Of a stretch of DNA of 64,000 nucleotides, positions 57,374 to 64,000 are shown in pieces. Made by a program: the position numbers and the translations under genes. The stretch comes from an uncultured Oceanospirillaceae bacterium (GTDB lineage: Bacteria > Pseudomonadota > Gammaproteobacteria > Pseudomonadales > Balneatricaceae). The notes under the pieces were generated by a model. It worked only from the letters and a program-made list of their open reading frames with translations. It had not been told where the DNA came from and searched no databases. Location: the NCBI GenBank assembly GCA_937136055.1, contig CAKZOD010000073.1, forward strand, positions 41,611 to 105,610. The letters run 5' to 3'. The first letter of the stretch is position 1. The number at the start of each line of letters is the position of its first letter.

Positions 57374-58942
57374 TTACGCTAGAATATCATCGGCAACACG
57401 ATATTTCGGATCTTCATCCTCATTCGCTTCAACTAATGAGCCCGCTTTTTGCAGCAATAGAGTACATTCAGCACTCAAATGACGTAAGTGTAATGTTACC
57501 CCAGCTGCGACATATTTTTCTGCGATAGCATCAATCGCTTCAATACCAGAATGATCCACAACACGTGCATCTTTAAAGTCAATAATCACATCTTTAGGAT
57601 CATTGCTAGGCTTGAAGTTATCTTTAAAACTTTGCGCGGATGCAAAAAACAAAGGCCCATGTGGTAAATAAACCTTAGTTTCTCCTTCAGTGCGCGTCTC
57701 CATTTCAACATGCTTAGCGTGGCGCCATGCAAAAATCAGTGCAGACATAATCACACCGACAACAACGGCAATCGCAAGATCAGTAAACACAGTCACTACC
57801 GTTACAGTTACCCCGACACAAGTATCTGCAAATGGAATTTTGCCCAGTAATCTAAAGCTTGCCCACTCAAAGGTACCTAATACCACCATAAACATTACAC
57901 CCACTAAGGCAGCAATAGGAATGATCTCGATATAAGATGCGCCGAATAAAATAAAGACAAGTAAAAACAGCGCCGCAGAAGCACCTGATGCTCGGCTACG
58001 ACCACCAGAGTTAATGTTAATCATACTCTGACCAATCATCGCACAACCACCCATACCACCAAAGAAACCAGTGGCAACGTTAGCAACCCCTTGACCAACA
58101 CATTCCTTGTTACCACGACCACGTGTGTCAGTGATTTCATCGATAAGTGTCAAAGTTAGCAATGATTCAATTAAGCCAATTGCAGCTAAAATAACCGCGT
58201 AAGGAAAAATAATCACTAAAGTGTCTAAATTCAAAGGCACCATTGGGATATGGAATTCAGGCAGACCAGCTGCAATTGTCGCATTTACATCACCTGTTTT
58301 ATCTCTTAAGAAATCAACTACTGTTAACGTATCAAGATCCAAACCAATCACCAGCAAGCTGACAACGACAATCGCTGCCAAAGCTGAAGGAATCGCTGTG
58401 GTGATCATCGGCAAGAAGCGAATAATCGCCATGGTTAAGCCGACTAAACCTAACATGATCCAAAGTGCTGAATCCGCTAACCAAGTACCAGTCATCCAAC
58501 CCCACTTACCATCAGGGGTATCGGTTTGCAGCATCGGTATTTGCGAGAGAAAAATCACAATTGCCAAACCATTTACAAAGCCCAACATAACAGGGTGCGG
58601 TACCAGACGGATAAACTTACCTAAACGGAAAACCCCCGCTAAGATCTGCAAAATCCCCATCAACACAACAGTTGCAAAGAGATACTCAACCCCGTGATCA
58701 GCAACCAGCGCGACCATCACAACTGCCAGTGCACCGGTTGCACCAGAAATCATCCCCGGGCGACCACCGATTAGCGCTGTAATTAATCCCACCATAAAAG
58801 CGGCATACAAACCCACTAAGGGCTCAACCCCTGCAACGAATGCAAAGGCAACGGCCTCTGGCACTAGTGCAAGTGCGACTGTTAAACCAGAAAGTATGTC
58901 ATTTTTCATACTTTGTGATTTAGAAACTAGCATTTGGAACAT
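57374..58942 (-). CDS. SulP family anion transporter with STAS domain
   Basis: This 522-residue inner-membrane protein has about a dozen membrane segments, beginning [36 protein letters not shown]. It carries the Sul[27 protein letters not shown] motif. A C-terminal STAS domain at about 405-505 has [16 protein letters not shown], with the conserved serine. Substrates of the family include sulfate, bicarbonate and dicarboxylates; which one is moved here is unknown. The gene is monocistronic. Confidence 0.92.
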   Translation of the reverse strand: MFQMLVSKSQSMKNDILSGLTVALALVPEAVAFAFVAGVEPLVGLYAAFMVGLITALIGGRPGMISGATGALAVVMVALVADHGVEYLFATVVLMGILQILAGVFRLGKFIRLVPHPVMLGFVNGLAIVIFLSQIPMLQTDTPDGKWGWMTGTWLADSALWIMLGLVGLTMAIIRFLPMITTAIPSALAAIVVVSLLVIGLDLDTLTVVDFLRDKTGDVNATIAAGLPEFHIPMVPLNLDTLVIIFPYAVILAAIGLIESLLTLTLIDEITDTRGRGNKECVGQGVANVATGFFGGMGGCAMIGQSMININSGGRSRASGASAALFLLVFILFGASYIEIIPIAALVGVMFMVVLGTFEWASFRLLGKIPFADTCVGVTVTVVTVFTDLAIAVVVGVIMSALIFAWRHAKHVEMETRTEGETKVYLPHGPLFFASAQSFKDNFKPSNDPKDVIIDFKDARVVDHSGIEAIDAIAEKYVAAGVTLHLRHLSAECTLLLQKAGSLVEANEDEDPKYRVADDILA

Positions 58943-59109
58943 GTCGTTTATAACCTTTTGAAAATATTTTAGCTGGAAAAGCCAGCCAAAAAAATGGCGG
59001 GTAGTCTACCAAATAACCATTATATAGAGAAGCAGATAAGCGCTTTTTGTCAGTTTTTTCCAGCATTTATCCGCTTTTTCACTTAAATATCGAGCCACTT
59101 AAAAATGCG

Positions 59110-60183
59110 TTAGCTACTCGGGTCACGATTTAAGCTTAGCAGTAATTGTTGATAATTTTGCTGCGGCACTGGCGCTAATCGATAACCTAAGCCAATTAAA
59201 CGCACTGGCCGCTCTCCACGAGCAAAGGCCTGCTTTAACAAATCAAAGAATAAGCTTTGCTCATTAATATCAGCCTGCTGCTCAACGGTGGTTTGAGTAA
59301 AATCATGAAACTTCAATTTAACAAACAAGCCACTTACCAAACGCTCTTGCTTAAGCTTTAAATGACGTTTGGTTAACTCATCTTTTAATGCTTCAACCTG
59401 TGCTAAACACTGCTCTAGTGTCTGCAGATCTTTGGCAAAAGTGTGCTCAACACTGACAGATTTAGTATCTCGCTTATTAGACACAGGCCGATCATCAATA
59501 CCTTGGCTTAACTCCAACAAACGCTCCCCAAAACTACCAAAGTGCTGCTGAAGAAACTCAGGCGTTTGCTGACGAATTTGCTCGCAGGTTTGAATCCCTA
59601 AGCTATACATTTTCTCAGCAGTCTTTTTACCGACGCCATGTATTTTCTTAACAGGGAGCTGCTCGACAAAATCTGCCACATCATCCGGTGCTACAACTTT
59701 TAAGCCGTTGGGCTTATTCCAGTCACTGGCTATTTTGGCTAGAAATTTATTGGGAGCTACGCCCGCTGATATTGTAATACCCACTTCGCTTTCAACGCGG
59801 TAGCGCAAATACTGGGCGATTCGTGTTGCACTGCCACTGTATAGCTCACTGTCACTGACATCCAAAAAAGCCTCATCGAGGGATAAAGGCTCGATCAACT
59901 CAGTGACCTCTCGATAGATATCAAATATTTGCTGGGAGGCATCACGGTACTTTTGCATATTGCCAGAAATCAGATGCAAGTCAGGGCAACGTTTAAGTGC
60001 TTGCGCAGTCGACATCGCCGAGTGAATACCAAACTCGCGCGCCGGATAATTACAAGTCGAGATAACACCGCGCCTATCGGAGCGCCCACCTATTGCAATC
60101 GGAATGTTAATTAAGGAAGGATCATCACGCATTTCAACCGCTGCGTAAAAACAATCGCAATCGCAGTGAATAATTTTTCGCAT
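59110..60183 (-). CDS. dinB: DNA polymerase IV
   Basis: This 357-residue Y-family translesion polymerase has IIHCDCDCFYAAVEMRDDP (first metal site), GVISTCNYPAREFGIHSAM, SLDEAFLDVSDSE (catalytic Asp-Glu), a helix-hairpin-helix region and the little-finger domain. It lacks an obvious C-terminal beta-clamp motif of the exact E. coli form, but its end LNRDPSS is near the normal length. No clear LexA box was found upstream by eye. Confidence 0.96.
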   Translation of the reverse strand: MRKIIHCDCDCFYAAVEMRDDPSLINIPIAIGGRSDRRGVISTCNYPAREFGIHSAMSTAQALKRCPDLHLISGNMQKYRDASQQIFDIYREVTELIEPLSLDEAFLDVSDSELYSGSATRIAQYLRYRVESEVGITISAGVAPNKFLAKIASDWNKPNGLKVVAPDDVADFVEQLPVKKIHGVGKKTAEKMYSLGIQTCEQIRQQTPEFLQQHFGSFGERLLELSQGIDDRPVSNKRDTKSVSVEHTFAKDLQTLEQCLAQVEALKDELTKRHLKLKQERLVSGLFVKLKFHDFTQTTVEQQADINEQSLFFDLLKQAFARGERPVRLIGLGYRLAPVPQQNYQQLLLSLNRDPSS

Positions 60184-60340
60184 CGCTCACGCCAACTGTG
60201 TTTTTATACAGTATACAACAGTAATCTTTGATGTGAATAGTTTACAACTACTTATTCAAGCATTTTGTCTGTGAAAATAATCAGCTATCAATAATGTGTG
60301 GCAGGCTCTATTGAGAAAAGCTCAACCGTTAGGCAGGATT

Positions 60341-60365
60341 ATTCTTGCGATTAAAAGGCAAGAAT
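60341..60365. repeat. 8-bp inverted repeat
   Basis: ATTCTTGC (60341-60348) pairs with GCAAGAAT (60358-60365) in the gap between dinB and the small DUF1127-like gene. Its role is unclear. The rest of 60184-60340 shows nothing I recognise. Confidence 0.4.
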
Positions 60366-60371
60366 TAAAAA

Positions 60372-60432
60372 TAAAAAAAGCTCAGTGACCAATTAGCTTA
60401 CTCTTGAAAAAATCTAATCAGTTTACTGAGCT
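60372..60432 (-). terminator. Terminator of the DUF1127-like gene
   Basis: AGCTCAGT (60379-60386) and ACTGAGCT (60425-60432) form the outer stem of a large hairpin. On the minus strand a run of seven T follows. Confidence 0.7.
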
Positions 60433-60449
60433 AAGAAAGGGTTATTCTA

Positions 60450-60662
60450 TTACTTAACAGTTTTTTGCAAAAGAAAACTGTCGATCGGTGAACCGTTGAA
60501 TTTAGCCATCGCTTTAAAGAAGCTCTTGGTGCTGGTGAAAGCTCTTTTTAAACACGCTAGTAAGAACTCACTGCGAGCACGGTTCGCCTCAAGTCTGTAG
60601 TAATCTAGGTCAATAGCGCCAGATTCAGTTGTTACAATTGTCTCTTCATAATTGTGTGTCAT
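60450..60662 (-). CDS. DUF1127-like small protein
   Basis: This 70-residue protein starts at ATG 60662 behind GAGGAG; the frame extends upstream without support. The core DYYRLEANRARSEFLLACLKRAF resembles the small Arg-rich helix of DUF1127 (YjiS-like) proteins, some of which bind RNA and act in phosphate or carbon turnover. It lies divergent from a GcvA-like LysR gene, an arrangement often seen with DUF1127 genes. Similarity is short, so the family call is tentative. Confidence 0.7.
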   Translation of the reverse strand: MTHNYEETIVTTESGAIDLDYYRLEANRARSEFLLACLKRAFTSTKSFFKAMAKFNGSPIDSFLLQKTVK

Positions 60663-60845
60663 TTCATTACTCCTCGTTACACTGCATTTTACTAGGAGTC
60701 TCTTTAACAGCACCGTCACTAAAGGCGAGATCAAAAGAAGGGCTTCCTGTAAATTTAATGCGCGTATTTTAATCATTAATCAACGCTTGCACAAAAGATC
60801 TATTTTCAGCACAATGATGAAAATAATTCAGCAATGGTATTTATT

Positions 60846-61739
60846 ATGCTTCGTCTCCCTCCCCTTAATACTTTGCGCAGCTTTGAAGCTGCTGCCCGTA
60901 CAGGCAGCTTTGCTCAGGCCGCAGAGGAGCTGGCCGTCACGGCATCTGCAGTGAGCCATCAAATTAAAGGATTAGAAAGTTATTTAGGGGTAGAGCTCTT
61001 TAAACGCGTAAAACGACATGCTGAACTCACCCCAAGTGGTGAAAAATACTTAGCCTCCATCAAGCGTGCATTAAGTGAAATAGCAGAAGCTACTGAACAA
61101 TTAAAAGCCAGCTCTCAAACTCACACGATCACTATCAGCATGACCCCTCACTTCCTAACACGTTGGATGATGCCTCGCCTTGGCAAGTTTCAAACACTTT
61201 ATCCAGATATTGAATTACAAATCAACGCATCGATGGGATTGATCGACTTTGATAAAAGCAGCACAGATATGGCGATCTATTTCGGCAACGGTAACTGGCC
61301 TGATGTGGAGGTTCACTTTTTGAAAGATATTCATCTAGTCCCTATATGCAGCCCCGCGATCATCACTGATAAAAAACCACTCTCAGGGCCTGAAGACATT
61401 AAATACCACCCATTAATACACGTCAGTAAGCGCCTACCTGAATGGAGCCAATGGTTAGCGTTAGCAGGGGTGAAATTTAAGGAACGCAGGCAGGGCCTTC
61501 AGCTTTCGAACAGCATGCTCACCAATGCCGCCGCCGCTGAGCGATTAGGTATAGCCCTAGGAGACCCAACGCTATTAGGCCCAGAACTAGAATCGGGAAA
61601 ACTGATCATTCCTTTTGATCTTCCATTGAACATCCACCGCTCTTTCTATCTGGTTTACCAAAAGGACCGTACCTTAAGTTACGGAATGAATGTGTTTAAA
61701 CAATGGGTGATGAAAGAAATGGAAACAAAATCAAATTAA
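60846..61739 (+). CDS. LysR family transcriptional regulator, GcvA-like
   Basis: This 297-residue regulator has the N-terminal GcvA-type helix-turn-helix LPPLNTLRSFEAAARTGSFAQAAEELAVTASAVSHQIKGLESYLGVELFKRV. A LysR substrate-binding domain follows (TISMTPHFLTRWMMPRLGKFQTLYPDIELQI). ATG 60846 is preferred over 60834 because it gives the usual start MxRLPPLN. It probably controls the divergent small gene and possibly itself. The inducer is unknown. Confidence 0.92.
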   Translation: MLRLPPLNTLRSFEAAARTGSFAQAAEELAVTASAVSHQIKGLESYLGVELFKRVKRHAELTPSGEKYLASIKRALSEIAEATEQLKASSQTHTITISMTPHFLTRWMMPRLGKFQTLYPDIELQINASMGLIDFDKSSTDMAIYFGNGNWPDVEVHFLKDIHLVPICSPAIITDKKPLSGPEDIKYHPLIHVSKRLPEWSQWLALAGVKFKERRQGLQLSNSMLTNAAAAERLGIALGDPTLLGPELESGKLIIPFDLPLNIHRSFYLVYQKDRTLSYGMNVFKQWVMKEMETKSN

Positions 61740-61823
61740 TTTCACAACCTTGCATCTAAATCGACCACTTAGATCGTTTCTATTATTGAGTAAGTTATAA
61801 CAACTAAAAAGTAGGAACATCTA

Positions 61824-62231
61824 ATGAGTACAATTAAGATTAAAACAATCCCATTTATTGTAGCTGCAGCTATAATCACAGCGGGCTGTGCAAGCCAAGC
61901 AGGATATGACAATGCACTCCCTTCTGAGCTAGCAGTAAACGCTATCAGTGGAACAAAAGTTCTAACAAACAGTGCAGGCTTTACTGTTTATACTTTCGAT
62001 AAAGATCAAGCAAATGTATCGAACTGCTACGGCCCTTGTGCAACCAAATGGCCGCCCGTATTTGCTAACAGCGCTGTTTCTAATGGTAAGTTCACCACCA
62101 CCCAAAGAAAAGATGGTCGCTTGCAGCTACAATATAATCAACAACCTTTATATCTGTGGGTAGGTGACAAAACGCCTGGCCAAACAAGCGGCGACGGCGT
62201 GAAAAACGTTTGGCATATCGTAAGCATGTAA
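61824..62231 (+). CDS. COG4315-type lipoprotein
   Basis: This 135-residue protein has a lipoprotein signal (FIVAAAIITAGC, cysteine near residue 22). Two copies of the 'secreted repeat' follow: VLTNSAGFTVYTFDKDQANVSNCYGPCATKWPP and LQYNQQPLYLWVGDKTPGQTSGDGV, with the family's W-P-P and G-D. The role of the family is unknown. AGGAAC precedes the ATG. It lies 124 bases before the ECF sigma gene and is a likely target of it. Confidence 0.88.
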   Translation: MSTIKIKTIPFIVAAAIITAGCASQAGYDNALPSELAVNAISGTKVLTNSAGFTVYTFDKDQANVSNCYGPCATKWPPVFANSAVSNGKFTTTQRKDGRLQLQYNQQPLYLWVGDKTPGQTSGDGVKNVWHIVSM

Positions 62232-62355
62232 AGATAAAAGGTAATGCCTATCAACTATTAGCAATCAAAATAGGTAATCACATCATAAAGGCACTAATAG
62301 TTTTTAGTGTCCCTTATTTTTTAGTGTCTGTGTGCAAAATACTCGAGGAGAATAG

Positions 62356-62883
62356 GTGAAATCAAACGAGATCAATCAACTCATACCCCAAGTATCACTG
62401 AAAAACCAAGCTGCTTTTAAACAGCTCTATGAAATAAGCAGCCCAAAAATCTACGGCCTGCTAGTAAACATCATTCAAGACAAAGAGCTCGCCGCTGATA
62501 CTTTACAAGAAGTTTATACAAAGATATGGCTAAATGCTGATAAATGCGATATTAGTCAAGGGAATGGCTGGCCTTGGATTTGCCAGTTAGCACGTAACAC
62601 TGCACTAGATAAACTGCGCAAAATAGACAAGTATCCAAGCAGCATTGAAGACACTTACGTCAATGAAGCTTATCAACAGAGTGACAGTCAGTGGCATAGT
62701 AATATCGACCTTAATAGCTGCCTAGCCCAGCTAGCCTCTAAATCACGCCAAGCTATTATCCTTTCCTACCTGCACGGCTTCTCTCATCAGCAGCTAAGCA
62801 AAAAACTGGCGCTCCCTTTAGGCACTTTAAAATCAACTATTCGCCGTTCAATGAAGGAGTTAGCACTATGCCTAAACCTTTAA
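62356..62883 (+). CDS. ECF RNA polymerase sigma factor
   Basis: This 175-residue sigma70-family factor has region 2 YGLLVNIIQDKELAADTLQEVYTKIWLNADKCD...WPWICQLARNTALDKLRK, and region 4 SRQAIILSYLHGFSHQQLSKKLALPLGTLKSTIRRSMKEL. It is an ECF of the RskA-controlled kind. The start is GTG 62356 behind GAGGAG. It overlaps the anti-sigma gene by 16 bases. Confidence 0.94.
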   Translation: MKSNEINQLIPQVSLKNQAAFKQLYEISSPKIYGLLVNIIQDKELAADTLQEVYTKIWLNADKCDISQGNGWPWICQLARNTALDKLRKIDKYPSSIEDTYVNEAYQQSDSQWHSNIDLNSCLAQLASKSRQAIILSYLHGFSHQQLSKKLALPLGTLKSTIRRSMKELALCLNL

Positions 62884-63569
62884 GATACGAACAGCAATCC
62901 GTGAAGCAGCATTTAGCTCAGCAATATGTACTCAATCAGCTATCACCACTAACAGCTAAAAGAATGGAGCGATTAATGGCCAATGATACACAGCTTAATC
63001 AACTCGTTTACAGCTGGGAGAGTAAACTGAGCACTATTATTGACGCTATCCCTGAGCAGACACCACCTGAGCGCGTGTGGCAAAACTTGCAACAACAGCA
63101 TCTCCATCAAGCTCCCAAACAACCGAACTTTATCCAACGCTGGTTATGGCAAACGGCATTTGCAGTCAGCTTCTGTGCACTTTTATTTACCAGTACCCAA
63201 TTATATTTAATACCACAGCCGCAAACCGAGTTTTCACCTAGCTATACAGCGACCATGAGTGACTCTGAAAACCAACAGCGTTTTATTATCAATGCTTACA
63301 AAGGCCTAACCCCTGGCCATTCACAGCTAAAAATCCTTTGGGACAAACAATCTAGTCCTCAAAACCTTGAGAGCTTGACGCTTTGGAGCATTGGGAGAAA
63401 TACAGGCAAAAAAGAGCAGTTAGCCACTGTTGAGCAACTGAGTAAAGAAGGTCATTTTCTCAGCAAAGCGCATTGGCTAAAGATCAAAAACAGCGCCTAT
63501 TTAGAGCTTAGAAATGGCGATACTGTGGTATACCGCGGCGAGTGTATTGAACTCATCACCCCTAGCTAA
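62868..63569 (+). CDS. Anti-sigma factor, RskA-like
   Basis: This 233-residue protein has an N-terminal anti-sigma segment (LAQQYVLNQLSPLTAKRMERLM), one membrane helix at about 97-115 (TAFAVSFCALLFTSTQLYL) and a periplasmic C-terminal domain of the anti-sigma-K type. Its overlap with the sigma gene argues for a cognate pair. AAGGAG lies before ATG 62868, inside the sigma coding sequence. Confidence 0.9.
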   Translation: MPKPLRYEQQSVKQHLAQQYVLNQLSPLTAKRMERLMANDTQLNQLVYSWESKLSTIIDAIPEQTPPERVWQNLQQQHLHQAPKQPNFIQRWLWQTAFAVSFCALLFTSTQLYLIPQPQTEFSPSYTATMSDSENQQRFIINAYKGLTPGHSQLKILWDKQSSPQNLESLTLWSIGRNTGKKEQLATVEQLSKEGHFLSKAHWLKIKNSAYLELRNGDTVVYRGECIELITPS

Positions 63570-63612
63570 GAAAGGTTTTATGTAGAAAACTCGCTTGAAA
63601 TAAGTGAGGGCT

Positions 63613-63665
63613 AAGGAAGGTTATTTAATCAATCCAATTAAAGAATTGATTAAATAACCTTCCTT
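63613..63665. repeat. 21-bp perfect inverted repeat overlapping the small basic gene
   Basis: Arms 63613-63633 and 63645-63665 are perfectly complementary around an 11-base loop. The hairpin covers the stop codon and last ~14 codons of the minus-strand gene and lies 44 bases after the anti-sigma stop. There is no T tract. It may terminate both convergent genes or be an inserted palindromic element. Confidence 0.7.
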
Positions 63666-63872
63666 TGAAAAGCCCTTTGCTGTGTATTTAAGCTTATGTT
63701 TTAACTTGCCACGCTTGTGAGCGGCTTTCTTATCTAAATGGCAGTGCGCCTTATTAAACGGTTTGGCAAACTTAGCGACTAAATTACGCTTTACCAACCT
63801 ACTTTCAACCTTTTGCTCAGCGCTATCAGCCTTACCTGTCGGTAATAACCGCGCCCTCTTTGATTTAGCCAT
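63621..63872 (-). CDS. Small basic protein, DUF7230-like
   Basis: This 83-residue, strongly Lys/Arg/His-rich protein has a NLVAKFAKPFNKAHCHLDKKAAHKRGKLKHK stretch at about 30-60. It recalls small basic proteins with an N-P-V-A...F-N-K/R...D-R-K pattern (DUF7230-type), possibly RNA- or ribosome-binding. The last ~14 residues are encoded inside the palindrome at 63613-63665, so the native C-terminus may have been altered. The function is unknown. Confidence 0.6.
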   Translation of the reverse strand: MAKSKRARLLPTGKADSAEQKVESRLVKRNLVAKFAKPFNKAHCHLDKKAAHKRGKLKHKLKYTAKGFSKEGYLINSLIGLIK

Positions 63873-63923
63873 CTGCTAATCCTATCCAATTAATTTATTA
63901 AACCCTTTTCTAAAAGCCATTTT

Positions 63924-64000
63924 TAGCTCGTAGCTCGTAGCTCGTAGCTCGTAGCTCGTAGCTCGTAGCTCGTAGCTCGTAGCTCGTAGCTCGTAGCTCG
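63924..64000. repeat. Heptamer repeat TAGCTCG x11, continuing past the window
   Basis: Eleven perfect 7-base units run to the last base of the window. The unit shares TAGCT with the TAGCTTA array near etfA. There is no gene visible in 63873-64000. Confidence 0.95.

Noticed and set aside
58221..58697. Plus-strand frame of 158 codons inside the SulP gene
   Set aside because: It mirrors transmembrane coding sequence on the other strand; there is no start context.
63924..64000. CRISPR-like or satellite array at the end
   Set aside because: Again seven-base units without spacers, and no cas genes are in the window.

Overview
The window looks like chromosomal core DNA of a marine-type gammaproteobacterium of the Pseudomonadales/Cellvibrionales kind. 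The strongest clue is a minus-strand block running rpoE - mucA-like - rseC - mucD - lepA - lepB - rnc - era - recO - acpS - cysM - relA - mazG, with nadB divergent from rpoE. This is essentially the Pseudomonas algU/mucD/lepA/era order, but without separate mucB, pdxJ and rlmD genes. Base composition is moderately AT-rich, and GTG or TTG starts are common. I see no rRNA, tRNA, insertion sequence, prophage or CRISPR array.

Layout. 1-10.2 kb: the end of an unknown gene, rpsA with a structured leader, then minus-strand rnd-ycgL-ycgN, dnaX-ybaB-recR, a DnaT-like/phage-P-like replication pair and a CBS protein. 10.5-14.1 kb: a PqiA-like membrane protein, then an L,D-transpeptidase and a membrane-anchored partner that share a C-terminal NTF2-like domain. 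14.7-19.6 kb: the stress module yeaG-yeaH-spoVR. 19.7-23.5 kb: a YdcN/SutR-like regulator divergent from a BenE transporter with two near-identical palindromic operators, a HIT protein, and a repeat-rich peptidoglycan-binding lipoprotein. 23.5-27.2 kb: rlmB-hemH, adk and mazG. 27.3-40.5 kb: the relA to rpoE block. 40.9-46.9 kb: nadB, ygfX-like/sdhE, and mnmH with an oxidoreductase-SelD fusion (selenouridine pathway). 47-57.3 kb: glpD, then etfBA with two acyl-CoA dehydrogenases, a short-chain dehydrogenase, a thiolase and an AraC regulator (acyl-CoA or branched-chain catabolism feeding electrons to ETF). 57.4-64 kb: a SulP transporter, dinB, a DUF1127-like small protein with a GcvA-like regulator, a COG4315 lipoprotein with an ECF sigma/anti-sigma pair, a small basic protein and a heptamer repeat running off the end.

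The least ordinary points are: (i) a MucA-type anti-sigma factor fused to the C-terminal domain of MucB/RseB, with no separate rseB gene; (ii) the paired operators controlling benE; (iii) heptanucleotide tandem arrays, one of which supplies the etfA stop codon; (iv) a transpeptidase and partner sharing a domain; and (v) a chromosomal DnaT/lambda-P-like helicase-loader pair. I found no wholly unknown multi-gene system. All family assignments come from reading motifs by eye; no database search was run.
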